A stretch of 35,488 bases of DNA from Halobacillus alkaliphilus (GCF_900113125.1 NZ_FOOG01000040.1:1-35488); one strand, 5' to 3'; shown: positions 8,013 to 15,947, counted from the first letter of the stretch. Made by a program: numbers and translations. The notes: generated by a model not told the origin, from the sequence alone.

Positions 8013-8614
8013 CTGAGTGGCTGCAAGTTTTTGATCACAGAGGAAATCCATTAGATGTGAAGGAACGAACTGAGGTGCATTTTGAAGGTGATTGGCATGA
8101 GACCTTCCAGTGTTGGTTGTATGAAATGGACGCAGATGGACAACTTTATTTGTTCTTTCAAAAAAGGGCTGCGGATAAAGCAGAATTCCCAAGCTTATAT
8201 GACATTTCTGCGGCAGGGCACATAGAAGCAGGAGAAAACATTATGCAGGCTGGAATGAGGGAAATAGACGAGGAATTAGGTATTTCTTTATGGAAAGAAG
8301 ACCTAAAAAGTATAGGTACTTATAAAGAAGTGCTTATCTCTGATACCCTAAAAGACAGAGAGCTTTGCCGTGTTTATCTCTCACCTTACTCGGCTGAGAA
8401 AGCTTTTTCACTCGGAAAAGAAGTAGAAGATCTTGTAAGGGTAGAGATCAATGGATTTAAGCAAGTACTTGGAGGAGCAAAAGGGTCAATAGAAGCAAGT
8501 TCTGTTATAGATAATCAAAAGGTCCGCGTGGGCTTTCGGGATTTTGTTCCCCATGATCAGGCTTACTACGAATTTGTTATCCAGGCTATTCTTGAAGAAG
8601 TCGAAAAACTTTGA
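8009..8614 (+). CDS. Nudix hydrolase (isopentenyl-diphosphate isomerase-like subgroup)
   Basis: A 201-residue Nudix protein. The Nudix box is complete at about residues 70-92 (G-x5-E-x7-REIDEELGI), so divalent-metal-dependent hydrolysis of a nucleoside diphosphate linked to another moiety is expected. The opening WLQVFDHRGNPLDVKERTEVHFEGDWHET is of the IPP-isomerase-like or YfcD-type Nudix subgroup, which is better known for hydrolysis of alternative substrates than for isomerisation. The start ATG overlaps the upstream hydrolase stop in an ATGA arrangement. The end of the gene carries the -35 element of the next promoter, at 8611. The specific substrate is unknown. Confidence 0.88.
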   Translation: MTEWLQVFDHRGNPLDVKERTEVHFEGDWHETFQCWLYEMDADGQLYLFFQKRAADKAEFPSLYDISAAGHIEAGENIMQAGMREIDEELGISLWKEDLKSIGTYKEVLISDTLKDRELCRVYLSPYSAEKAFSLGKEVEDLVRVEINGFKQVLGGAKGSIEASSVIDNQKVRVGFRDFVPHDQAYYEFVIQAILEEVEKL

Positions 8615-8640
8615 CAAAAAGTATATTTGCTCTATATAAT
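8611..8640 (+). promoter_or_regulatory. Consensus sigma-A promoter of the trans-sulfuration gene
   Basis: TTGACA (8611-8616) and TATAAT (8635-8640) both match the consensus exactly, with an 18-bp spacer. The -35 overlaps the stop codon of the Nudix gene. Transcription would start near 8647, leaving a leader of about 30 nt, too short for a SAM or T-box riboswitch. Confidence 0.8.
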
Positions 8641-8676
8641 CGTTGATTAACAGTGAAAGTGGAGGAGATCATCATT

Positions 8677-9825
8677 ATGAAAAAACAATCATCTTTTGAC
8701 ACGAAAGTTGTACACAACAAAGTCGATCAAACGCTTGTACAAAATAGCAAAAATACACCAATTTATCAGACGACAGCTTTTACGTTTAAGGATTTAGATC
8801 ATCTGGAAAGTTACTATGAAGGAGAGTCACCTTATTTATACAGCCGTGAAAGGAATCCGAATACGGATGAACTGGGAAATTCAATTGCTAATCTTGAAGA
8901 AGCTGAAGCAGGGCTTGCTACTTCTTCAGGGATGTCCGCCATTTTGGCTGGTATTTTAGCGGTAGCTAAACCCGGCGATCATATTGTTGCCGCTGAAGAT
9001 TTGTATGGGGGTACTCATAAACTTCTTACCAAAGAACTGCAAACATTTGGAATTGATGTAAGTATGGTATCGTTCTCGGATCAACGTCAGATTCGTGATG
9101 CCATTAATGATCGTACAAAGCTCCTATATGCTGAATCCATCTCCAATCCATTTTTACGCGTCGAGAATTTAACAGGTCTAGTCGACCTGGCTCGGGAATA
9201 TGGTATAAAAACGATGGTGGATAATACGTTTGCCACTCCTTATTTGCTGCGCCCTTATCCGCTTGGTGTTAATCTTGTTGTCCATAGTGCAACCAAATAC
9301 ATTGGCGGTCACAGCGATGTAACTTGCGGAGTACTGGCAGGCGATAAGAATTTGATCCATGAGGCGACGCAGAAAGTCGTAACGCTTGGGGCTAATTTAA
9401 GTCCGTTTGAAGCTTGGCTGACTCAGCGGGGATCAAAGACCCTGGGCCTTCGTATGAAGCAGCAGTCTCATAACGCAAATTCTGTAGCGACTGCACTTAG
9501 AAAAAATACTGCTGTGAAGCATGTGTATTATCCCGAATTTGTTTCGAAGCGTGGAAATGGGGCGATTGTTACCATTGAGCTTGATTCCAGTATTGATCTG
9601 GATCAATTCTTCAAATCACTGGGCTGGATTAAGATTGCTCCAACGCTTGCCGGAGTCGAAACAACAGTTTCCTATCCAGTGCGCACCTCTCACCGTGCTT
9701 TATCAGAACAGGATCGTGAAAAGGTTGGCATCACAGATTATATCATTCGTTTATCCATTGGAATTGAAGAAGAGGAAGACATCATTAACCAACTGAATCA
9801 ATCGATTGAAGAATCACTCCAATAA
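8677..9825 (+). CDS. PLP-dependent trans-sulfuration enzyme (cystathionine gamma-synthase/lyase family)
   Basis: A 382-residue fold-type I PLP enzyme of the Cys/Met metabolism family. The Schiff-base lysine is Lys207 in HSATKYIGGHSD. The SSGMSAI phosphate-binding loop lies near residue 85, YSRERNPN near 55-62 and the PLP-ring Asp in VDNTFATP at 181-188. The start at ATG 8677 follows GGAGG at proper spacing; a GTG at 8653 without such a site was discarded. Members catalyse gamma-replacement or gamma/beta-elimination on homoserine esters, cystathionine or methionine. The loop after YYPEFVS is shorter than in B. subtilis MccB, so the exact reaction is left open. It is transcribed alone from a consensus promoter. 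Confidence 0.88.
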   Translation: MKKQSSFDTKVVHNKVDQTLVQNSKNTPIYQTTAFTFKDLDHLESYYEGESPYLYSRERNPNTDELGNSIANLEEAEAGLATSSGMSAILAGILAVAKPGDHIVAAEDLYGGTHKLLTKELQTFGIDVSMVSFSDQRQIRDAINDRTKLLYAESISNPFLRVENLTGLVDLAREYGIKTMVDNTFATPYLLRPYPLGVNLVVHSATKYIGGHSDVTCGVLAGDKNLIHEATQKVVTLGANLSPFEAWLTQRGSKTLGLRMKQQSHNANSVATALRKNTAVKHVYYPEFVSKRGNGAIVTIELDSSIDLDQFFKSLGWIKIAPTLAGVETTVSYPVRTSHRALSEQDREKVGITDYIIRLSIGIEEEEDIINQLNQSIEESLQ

Positions 9826-10286
9826 ATAATCTGAGAGGGCTTACTTATATTTACCGCATTGACAAGCGAACCTCTCTTATAAAGAGCCACAGTATATCCC
9901 GGCTTAAATACAACAATGTAATATTATTCATTTAGACCAGACAAATGAACTTGTTTGTTTGGTCTTCATTTATATACAGGGAACCTTTTAGAAAATGCAA
10001 GAAAGAACTTTAGATGATTGCTTCTAATGTCAAAACACCCACAAAGTTCACGAAAGCATTTAAAAAGCGAGGGAGGTTTAATCCATAGGTCCTCAGCCCT
10101 TCCACCTGATTGGTTGGTTTGCTAGAATAGTTTCAGAAATTTTATTCAACAAATATACAATTTGTGCTATAATTCAAAAATAGCGCAATCTACTTGGGTT
10201 TCGGGATCCCTATATCAATTTTTATACCCGATTTTTTTAACAAAAATACAAGCAAGCGCTTTCATATTATTATAGGAGGTTTCGCC
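9826..10286 (+). other. Intergenic region and leader of the GltP-like gene
   Basis: About 460 bp with no gene. It holds an AT-rich hairpin (9934-9945 with 9954-9965, one wobble) that may terminate the upstream gene. An extended -10 (TGcTATAAT, TATAAT at 10168-10173) lies about 115 bp before the symporter gene. A weak 5-bp stem near 10200-10232, followed by a run of seven T (10233-10239), and a CRE-like site at 10251-10264 complete it. A terminator or attenuator role for the weak stem is uncertain. Confidence 0.5.
10251..10264 (+). promoter_or_regulatory. Possible CcpA (CRE) site in the GltP leader
   Basis: AGCAAGCGCTTTCA matches the catabolite-responsive consensus TGWAANCGNTNWCA at 12 of 14 positions. 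It lies between the presumed promoter (-10 at 10168-10173) and the ribosome binding site, a position where CcpA acts as a roadblock repressor. The match could be fortuitous. Confidence 0.4.
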
Positions 10287-11528
10287 ATGAATCTAACCAC
10301 CAAAATATTTATTGGTTTAATTCTCGGTGCCGCTGTTGGAATCACGTTACATTTCACTGCACCGGATCTATTTGGAACGTTAGATACTTTTATATTCAAT
10401 CCGTTAGGAACCGTCTTTTTGAACTTAATTAAGATGTTAGTTGTTCCTATCGTATTCTTTTCGATTACGCTTGGAACTGCTTCTCTGGGAGATCCTAAGA
10501 AGCTTGGCCGTATCGGGGGCAAGACCGTTGCATTCTTTCTAATTACTACTACGATTGCTATCAGCATTGCTCTTTCACTGGCTTACATTTTCGAACCTGG
10601 GAATATCAGCATTGATACAGCTGATGCGAGCTATGAAAGTGAAAAAGCTCCTTCCGTGGTTGAGACGTTTACAGGCATTATTCCTACAAATCCTATTCAG
10701 GCCATGGCAGAAGGAAATATGCTTCAGATTATAGCCTTTTCTATCTTTATCGGATTAGCCCTGGCTATTCTAGGTAAGAAGACGGAAGGGATTATGAAGT
10801 TAATTGAGCAAGGTAACGACATTATGATGTACCTGGTTAACTTGATTATGAGATTCGCTCCATATGGTGCTTTCGGTCTGTTAGCGTCAGCCATCGGTAC
10901 AATGGGGCTTGACGGCGCACAAGCTATGGGTATGTATATGATTGTAGTTATACTTGGATTAGTTATCCACGCAATTGTTACCTATGGATCGGCCGTATCC
11001 TTCTTAGGTAAAATGAATCCGATAAAGTTCTTTAAAGGATTCTTCCCGGCGATGACCGTTGGTTTCAGTACATCAAGCAGTAGTTCTACTCTGCCTATAT
11101 CCATGAAAACTGCTCAGGAAAACTTGAATGTGCCTAAACCTGTCAGCAGTTTCGTTCAGCCTCTTGGCGCTACGATTAATATGGACGGTACAGCTATTAT
11201 GCAAGGTGTGGCCACTGTCTTTATTGCGCAAGTTTATAATACAGATTTATCATTTGGACAGCTGGTTATGGTTGTACTAACTGCGGTACTTGCCAGTATA
11301 GGTACAGCTGGTGTTCCAGGTGTTGGGTTGATTATGCTTGCAATGGTACTGAATCAAGTTCAACTTCCGGTCGAAGGAATTGCCTTGATTATCGGTATTG
11401 ACCGTCTTCTGGATATGACTCGTACAGCTCTTAATATTACAGGTGATGCAGCATGTGCGGTAGTGGTAGCAGAGTCGGAGAAAAAGTATGATGATGCAAG
11501 TGAAGAGAGAGAAGCCATGCAAGCCTAG
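10287..11528 (+). CDS. Dicarboxylate/glutamate:cation symporter (DAACS family)
   Basis: A 413-residue inner-membrane symporter of the GltP/GltT/DctA family (EAAT fold). The start at 10287 has TAGGAGG 8 bases upstream; a longer frame beginning at 10194 was discarded because it has no site and would add a non-homologous head. Family hallmarks are all present: the serine-rich re-entrant hairpin (TSSSSSTLPIS, about 262-272), the NMDGTA motif at 298-303 that binds sodium and substrate, and a DRLLDMTRTALNITGD stretch near 370-386 that contacts the substrate carboxyl and amino groups. It takes up glutamate, aspartate or C4-dicarboxylates with H+ or Na+. It is monocistronic, with a strong terminator downstream. 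Confidence 0.93.
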   Translation: MNLTTKIFIGLILGAAVGITLHFTAPDLFGTLDTFIFNPLGTVFLNLIKMLVVPIVFFSITLGTASLGDPKKLGRIGGKTVAFFLITTTIAISIALSLAYIFEPGNISIDTADASYESEKAPSVVETFTGIIPTNPIQAMAEGNMLQIIAFSIFIGLALAILGKKTEGIMKLIEQGNDIMMYLVNLIMRFAPYGAFGLLASAIGTMGLDGAQAMGMYMIVVILGLVIHAIVTYGSAVSFLGKMNPIKFFKGFFPAMTVGFSTSSSSSTLPISMKTAQENLNVPKPVSSFVQPLGATINMDGTAIMQGVATVFIAQVYNTDLSFGQLVMVVLTAVLASIGTAGVPGVGLIMLAMVLNQVQLPVEGIALIIGIDRLLDMTRTALNITGDAACAVVVAESEKKYDDASEEREAMQA

Positions 11529-11544
11529 ATCTTAGATCCATCAT

Positions 11545-11578
11545 GCGTCCTTTCTATAAGAAAGGGCGTATTTTTTTA
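11545..11578 (+). terminator. Terminator of the symporter gene
   Basis: Arms 11546-11555 and 11559-11568 (CGTCCTTTCT/AGAAAGGGCG, one wobble) are followed by a run of seven T. Confidence 0.85.
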
Positions 11579-11684
11579 TGGCATCAGGAGTTAGACGCGA
11601 TGCCTTTTCCAAAAGGTATTTAACTCACAAGTGTGGGCAGACTCAAGTAAAACAATCTCACGTTTAAACCAGCCCGCTTCTTAT

Positions 11685-11718
11685 AAAGTGATCCAAATGA
11701 AGAGGAGTTCCGATAGCT
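11685..11718 (+). promoter_or_regulatory. Putative ECF-sigma autoregulatory promoter
   Basis: AAAGTGATCCA (11685-11695), a 15-bp spacer and CGATAGCT (11711-11718) lie about 70 bp before the sigma-factor gene. The same two blocks with the same 15-bp spacer recur at 13240-13273 before the secreted helical protein. Two-block motifs with conserved spacing before a sigma operon and its neighbour are the usual sign of an ECF promoter. A sigma-A extended -10 (TGcTATGAT, 11752-11760) lies just downstream. The AGCTATATAGCT palindrome at 11716-11727 overlaps the -10 block. Confidence 0.65.
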
Positions 11719-11790
11719 ATATAGCTTAACTCCCTTATTAAAGATACCCTATGCTATGATGATGATATCCACCAACTAAAGGAGTGTGCT

Positions 11791-12354
11791 ATGAGCAATC
11801 GTGATATTGAGCTCTATCGCCGGGTTGTCGAGGGTGATAAACAAGCGCTTGAATCAATCTATGATCAATATGAAAAGCTGCTTTATTCCTTTGTCATTAA
11901 GCTATCCGGAGATCAAGCTTTAGCAGAAGAAGCCCTTCAAGAAGTATTTATAAAGATTTGGACACAAAGAGCTCACTTCGATGAAAGTAAAGGGAAGTTT
12001 TCATCGTGGATCGTAACCATCACAAGATACACAGCTATTGATCTTATACGTAAGCATAAAAAACAGGAAGTTACCTTAGAAGATGAAACGGATCTTCCTG
12101 AAAATGAAGCAGAATCTACAGAAGATTTAGTCGAATGGAAAGAGCGGGGGAGCGAAATTCGGCAGGCAGTTAAAAAATTATCCGAAGAACAAAAACAAAT
12201 GGTGGATTTATTTTATTTTAAAGGATTAAGTCAAAGTGAAATTGCCTCGCAGACCGAATTACCGCTTGGAACCATAAAAGGCCGTATAAGGCTTGCCCTA
12301 AAACACTTAAAGAAACATTTATCAACGCAGAAAGGAGGGGTACATGATGCGTAA
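11791..12354 (+). CDS. ECF-type RNA polymerase sigma factor
   Basis: A 187-residue sigma-70 family member with only regions 2 and 4. Region 2 spans about residues 10-90, with the DQALAEEALQEVFIKIW core-binding helix and the FSSWIVTITRYTAIDLIRKHKK helix for -10 recognition. An acidic linker (about 94-118) precedes region 4 (125-180), whose HTH is LSQSEIASQTELPLGTIKGRI. It directs core polymerase to a small set of promoters and is normally held inactive by the anti-sigma factor encoded next to it, whose start overlaps this gene by 11 bases. The ATG has AAAGGAG upstream. It belongs to the group paired with RskA-like anti-sigma factors. Confidence 0.93.
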   Translation: MSNRDIELYRRVVEGDKQALESIYDQYEKLLYSFVIKLSGDQALAEEALQEVFIKIWTQRAHFDESKGKFSSWIVTITRYTAIDLIRKHKKQEVTLEDETDLPENEAESTEDLVEWKERGSEIRQAVKKLSEEQKQMVDLFYFKGLSQSEIASQTELPLGTIKGRIRLALKHLKKHLSTQKGGVHDA

Positions 12355-13171
12355 AGAATGCGATAAATTAATTGATTACTTTAATGATCAATTGAGTGAA
12401 GAAGAGAAGATTGAATTTGAGAATCATTTAGAAACATGTGCAGATTGTAAGGAAGAATTGGAAGAGTTAGAGACGCTTACAGATGATTTGCCATTTATTT
12501 CTGAACCTGTGACCCCTCCTGAGGACATGAAAGACCGTGTGCTGGGGGAAGTATTTTCACAAGAATCTCCTGCAGCTGGTGATCGTAATAACGACGCATC
12601 CAGCGAAGAATACGAGAAACCATCAAAGAATAATAAATTGGATAAAGGGAAAGTGGTATTTCCCAGCGAGAAGAAAGCCAAGATTGAAAAGAGGCGGCCC
12701 TGGCTCTTACGGGGACTCGCAGCAGCACTAGTTCTTTCAATTGCTGGCAACATTTTCGCACTTGTCGATGAACAGGAACAAACCACTCCAGAGCCTGCTG
12801 AACCCGATCAGCCTGATTTTGAGACGGGGACTGACCAAGTAAGAGCGAGAGTACAGCTTCAATCTGAAGGATCAGAAGCGAGTGCTACTGCAGCTTTGAT
12901 TCAGCAGGAAAAAGGAGATATTCTCACATTACAGGCTGAACAATTAAGTCAGCTTCAAGGGGATGAGGTTTACCAGGTATGGCTCATTCAAGGTGAAAAA
13001 CCTTACCGGGCTGGAACGTTTGTAGCGAATCAAAATGGAGAAGGCGCAGTATCCTATTCTTTAAATGATTTACCAGAAGGTACAAATTGGGATGCCGTAG
13101 CTATTTCCAAAGAACCAGACGCAACGAGTCAGACTCCTCAGGGAGAAGTTATATTAAGTTCAGAATTGTAA
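12344..13171 (+). CDS. Zinc-finger anti-sigma factor with RskA-type C-terminal domain
   Basis: A 275-residue single-pass membrane protein. The cytosolic N-terminus has a ZAS zinc-binding signature, His28-x3-Cys32-x2-Cys35 (HLETCADC), which would clamp the adjacent sigma factor. Residues 60-120 are a hydrophilic linker, and residues 121-141 are the membrane helix (LLRGLAAALVLSIAGNIFALV). The extracytoplasmic part from about 155 resembles the RskA (anti-sigma-K) domain, with EVYQVWLIQGEKPYRAGTF and a C-terminal GEVILSSEL strand. Stress outside the membrane would release the sigma factor, probably by regulated proteolysis. It is cotranscribed and translationally coupled with the sigma gene. ATG 12347 is an equally possible start. 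A terminator follows. Confidence 0.9.
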   Translation: MMRKECDKLIDYFNDQLSEEEKIEFENHLETCADCKEELEELETLTDDLPFISEPVTPPEDMKDRVLGEVFSQESPAAGDRNNDASSEEYEKPSKNNKLDKGKVVFPSEKKAKIEKRRPWLLRGLAAALVLSIAGNIFALVDEQEQTTPEPAEPDQPDFETGTDQVRARVQLQSEGSEASATAALIQQEKGDILTLQAEQLSQLQGDEVYQVWLIQGEKPYRAGTFVANQNGEGAVSYSLNDLPEGTNWDAVAISKEPDATSQTPQGEVILSSEL

Positions 13172-13185
13172 ATACTCTGAATCCT

Positions 13186-13223
13186 ATTGCAGACAGCTTT
13201 TGACAGCTGTCTGCAATTTTTTT
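13186..13223 (+). terminator. Terminator of the sigma/anti-sigma operon
   Basis: A 13-bp perfect stem (13186-13198 with 13205-13217) followed by a T run. It separates the sigma operon from the secreted helical protein, which therefore needs its own promoter. Confidence 0.88.
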
Positions 13224-13239
13224 GATTTTTTTTAGAGAA

Positions 13240-13273
13240 AAAGTGATCCAGTAGAACTTTTGGTGCGATAGCT
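13240..13273 (+). promoter_or_regulatory. Second copy of the ECF promoter motif
   Basis: AAAGTGATCCA (13240-13250), a 15-bp spacer and CGATAGCT (13266-13273) repeat both blocks of the motif upstream of the sigma operon. The spacer sequences are unrelated between the two sites, so a simple duplication is unlikely and the blocks appear selected. Transcription would start near 13280, about 30 nt before the ATG at 13312. Confidence 0.65.
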
Positions 13274-13311
13274 TAGTGAAAAAACAAAAACAAAGGAGAG
13301 AGGAAACTATT

Positions 13312-14646
13312 ATGAATTTTAAAAAAGCTTTGTTAGTCGTACCGATGAGTGCAACGCTGTTGCTCCCTACGTCATTGGATGTTGTAAATGCTGAGGATCA
13401 TAAGATGCCGGAAGTCTCAACAGAAGCAGTGGAACTCCGGGCTCAATTAGATAATTTATTTAGTGAACACGCTTACCTTGCAGTTGAAACGATGAGAAAA
13501 GGAGCAGAAGGCGCGGAAGACTTTGAAGCATCCGCAGCAGCTCTATCTTCTAATACGGAAGACTTATCGAAAGCTATTTCTTCCGTTTACGGAGAAGAAG
13601 CTGGAAACAAGTTTAAAGACATGTGGTCTTCTCATATTGGCTACTTTGTCGATTATGTAAAAGCGACGGGCAGTGAAGATGAAGAAGCAAAACAAGAAGC
13701 ATTAGATGAACTCAGTCAATACCGTGATGACTTTTCCACATTTATTTCAGAAGCAACTGGAAATCGTCTGAAAGCTGAAAATCTATCAGAAGGATTACAA
13801 ATGCATGTAAACCAATTAATTGGAGCTTTTGATGCTTATGTAGAAGGAAACTATGAAGAAGCTTACATGAAAGAACGAAAAGCGATTGAGCATATGTACG
13901 GGGTAAGTAAGGGCATGTCCAGTGCTATTGTTAATCAATTCCCGGACAAGTTCAATAACACTAAAGCTGTAACCCCAGCAGCCGATTTACGCTCCAACTT
14001 GAACCATTTGCTAAGTGAACACGTAGGTTTGGCAACGATGGCGATGCAAAATGGTCTTGATGGTTCAGAGGACTTTGAAGCGTCAGCTCAAGCTCTTTCC
14101 AATAACACGGAAGATCTTACAAAAGCGATGACGAAAATATTTGGTGAAGAAGCCGGTGATCAATTTAATGAAATTTGGACCCAGCACATTGATGACTTCG
14201 TAGCTTACGTAAAGGCTACAGCCAATGAAGATGAAGAGAAACAAAAAGAAGCGATGCAAGCACTAGAGGATTACCGCGAAACGTTTGCTAACTTCCTGGA
14301 AGAAGGAACGAATGGTGAACTGAGTGCTGAGAAGCTCGCTCCGAGTCTCCAGCAGCATGCCGATTTCTTGTTTAATACTTTTGATCAATATGCAGAAGGA
14401 GACTATGAACAAACGTATCAAACACTGAGAGATTCATATGCCCACATGTTTGGTGCTTCCAAAGCACTTTCGACTGGAATCGTTGCCCAAAATCCGGAAA
14501 TGTTTATGAGTGAACAAATGCCTGAAGAGATGCCGGACACGGGTATGGGTGGAACGGCTTCCAACCATGACATTTGGTTATATGCTTCTATTCTTGCAGC
14601 ACTGGCAGCAGCAGGTATTTTTATTCGCAAGCAATCCAAACAATAA
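13312..14646 (+). CDS. Secreted duplicated helical protein with conserved histidines and a sortase-like tail
   Basis: A 444-residue exported protein. Residues 1-27 are a signal peptide (cleavage after VNA). The rest is two copies of an all-helical unit of exactly 184-residue period (about 40-214 and 224-398). Each has four equivalent histidines: 53/237 (SEH), 108/292, 165/349 and 194/378 (HMYG/HMFG). A conserved DFEASAxALxxNTEDL segment is also present in each. The C-terminus has MPDTG (407-411), a hydrophobic helix and a basic KQSKQ tail, the layout of a sortase substrate with an atypical first residue. Similar proteins are often labelled copper amine oxidase in databases, but no oxidase motif is visible. 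The role is unknown; metal or heme binding is an inference. The start ATG 13312 has AAAGGAGAG upstream. It is likely controlled by the adjacent ECF sigma factor. Confidence 0.8.
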   Translation: MNFKKALLVVPMSATLLLPTSLDVVNAEDHKMPEVSTEAVELRAQLDNLFSEHAYLAVETMRKGAEGAEDFEASAAALSSNTEDLSKAISSVYGEEAGNKFKDMWSSHIGYFVDYVKATGSEDEEAKQEALDELSQYRDDFSTFISEATGNRLKAENLSEGLQMHVNQLIGAFDAYVEGNYEEAYMKERKAIEHMYGVSKGMSSAIVNQFPDKFNNTKAVTPAADLRSNLNHLLSEHVGLATMAMQNGLDGSEDFEASAQALSNNTEDLTKAMTKIFGEEAGDQFNEIWTQHIDDFVAYVKATANEDEEKQKEAMQALEDYRETFANFLEEGTNGELSAEKLAPSLQQHADFLFNTFDQYAEGDYEQTYQTLRDSYAHMFGASKALSTGIVAQNPEMFMSEQMPEEMPDTGMGGTASNHDIWLYASILAALAAAGIFIRKQSKQ

Positions 14647-14672
14647 CTAGCTATGAAATAAGGATTCTCATA

Positions 14673-14703
14673 AAAGGAAGGCTGGCATTGCCAGCCTTCC
14701 TTT
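14673..14703 (+). terminator. Terminator of the secreted helical protein gene
   Basis: A perfect 14-bp stem (14673-14686 with 14690-14703) with a 3-nt loop, ending in T's. Confidence 0.88.
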
Positions 14704-14862
14704 CTAATTTTAGAAACCTATAAGAATCTCCACGTTTCAAGAGCCAAGTTTCTTGATAATTTAAGAGGGAAGAAACAATGTTCCACCATTAAAATAAATT
14801 TCTATTGTTTTTATTTTATTCAAGAGGGTATGAATTAAACTAGAGAGGAAAACCAATAAAAA

Positions 14863-14899
14863 AGGACTTTCCTGCGCATGCAACTGGCAGAAAAGTCCT
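14863..14899 (-). terminator. Terminator of the YjzC-like gene
   Basis: On the minus strand, the 12-nt arms AGGACTTTTCTG and CAGGAAAGTCCT (one G-T wobble) flank a loop and are followed by a T run. This fits the gene just upstream on that strand. Confidence 0.75.
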
Positions 14900-14915
14900 G
14901 ATTTGAAAAAACTGG

Positions 14916-15095
14916 TTATGCTTTAGTCCAGTTTACTTCCTTGTTAGTTGAGGGGGAATTAGGGAACGGTTGACCTTTTTCAATCATAATTTCCGTATCA
15001 TCCTTGTTAAGTTCACCACCATCGATTCGGCTTACTACTTTATACGTGCCATCTTCTGGCACGCTTTCGCCTGTTCTGTATGTGGTATTTTCCAT
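14916..15095 (-). CDS. YjzC-like small protein
   Basis: A 59-residue protein beginning MENTTYRTGESVPEDGTYKV, with a later GQPFPNSPSTNKEVNW segment. This is the layout of the YjzC family of small Bacillaceae proteins (RTGE near the start, G-x-FP in the second half). Its function is unknown; relatives are hydrophilic and often made in sporulation or stationary phase, though nothing here shows that. The start has a strong TAGGAGGTGGAGG site. It is a single-gene transcript with its own terminator, and a TATACT -10-like hexamer lies close to the ribosome binding site on the same strand. Confidence 0.75.
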   Translation of the reverse strand: MENTTYRTGESVPEDGTYKVVSRIDGGELNKDDTEIMIEKGQPFPNSPSTNKEVNWTKA

Positions 15096-15255
15096 ATTCC
15101 TCCACCTCCTAAAGTATAGAAGAGAACTCTATTTGTTTCTCTTCCTTTGGAAAGTGTTTCACAATATCTGAAGTCTAAAACAAGATAATCGGTTCTTTTT
15201 AAAATCGTGAGTAAATAACTAGTTGAAAAGAGGGAGGATATGGATTTATAATGTA

Positions 15256-15273
15256 AGAATGAATGTTCATTCC
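15256..15273. promoter_or_regulatory. BM3R1-type operator upstream of the TetR gene
   Basis: AGAATGAA-TG-TTCATTCC is an 8-2-8 inverted repeat with one mismatch. The arms equal those of the B. megaterium BM3R1 operator (GGAATGAA-CG-TTCATTCC). It lies just before the regulator's ribosome binding site and implies autorepression. Confidence 0.8.
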
Positions 15274-15295
15274 GATGTTAAAGGAGCCATGATTC

Positions 15296-15868
15296 ATGCC
15301 CGCATCAACGATTAAAAGAGACAACATCTTAAGCAGTGCCCTTATGCTATTTGCTGAAAGAGGGTTCGATGCCACAACAATTCCCATGATTGCTAATGAA
15401 GCGCAAGTCGGAGCTGGAACGATTTATCGTTATTTCGATAATAAAGAAGTTCTAGTGAATACATTATTTCAATATTATGTAAAGATGTTTGCTGATACAC
15501 TTGCAGAAGACTACCCTGGCAATTCATCCATTAGAGAACAATTCCACCATTTGTTCAGAGGAATGACTCGTTTTACCAGCGAACATGAGCATGCCCTTTA
15601 TTTTATTAAAACTCATAATGGTGCTTACTTTTTAGATAATACCAGCCGCGAAGATTTCGATCGGCTTTTAAACAGATTGAAACATTTCCTGGATCAGGGA
15701 AAAGAAGCAGGAATTATTCGCGACCTTCCATCAATGGCGATGATTGCAATTATTTTTGGCGGATTTCTGGAACTGCATCAGTTGGTGCGTTCCGGTAATA
15801 TTGAAGAAACAGATGATTTATTTATTGGAGTAGAAGAAAGTTGCTGGGATGCTATACGCTATCATTGA
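15296..15868 (+). CDS. TetR family regulator of the P450 gene (BM3R1/BscR type)
   Basis: A 190-residue TetR-family repressor. The N-terminal three-helix DNA-binding domain covers about residues 6-52, with the HTH ATTIPMIANEAQVGAGTIYRYFDNKEVLVNTLF. The rest is a helical ligand-binding and dimerisation domain. Relatives such as BM3R1 of B. megaterium and YrhI/BscR of B. subtilis repress fatty-acid hydroxylase P450 genes and are released by fatty acids. The AAGGAG site is 9 bases before the ATG. Operators of the matching type lie before this gene and between it and the P450 gene 79 bp downstream, so both genes are probably repressed by this protein. Confidence 0.92.
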   Translation: MPASTIKRDNILSSALMLFAERGFDATTIPMIANEAQVGAGTIYRYFDNKEVLVNTLFQYYVKMFADTLAEDYPGNSSIREQFHHLFRGMTRFTSEHEHALYFIKTHNGAYFLDNTSREDFDRLLNRLKHFLDQGKEAGIIRDLPSMAMIAIIFGGFLELHQLVRSGNIEETDDLFIGVEESCWDAIRYH

Positions 15869-15896
15869 AACACGATAGTGTATTTATTTTTAATTA

Positions 15897-15914
15897 GGAA
15901 TGAATGTTCATTCC
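15897..15914. promoter_or_regulatory. BM3R1-type operator upstream of the P450 gene
   Basis: GGAATGAA-TG-TTCATTCC is a perfect 8-2-8 inverted repeat. It differs from the B. megaterium operator only in the two central bases and lies about 34 bp before the P450 start codon. Confidence 0.85.
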
Positions 15915-15947
15915 GCTGAAAACATTAATTTAACGAGGTGACTATTC

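Noticed and set aside
10200-10239. Intrinsic terminator in the GltP leader
   Set aside because: The stem is only about 5 bp with a large loop; the T run alone is not enough to call it.
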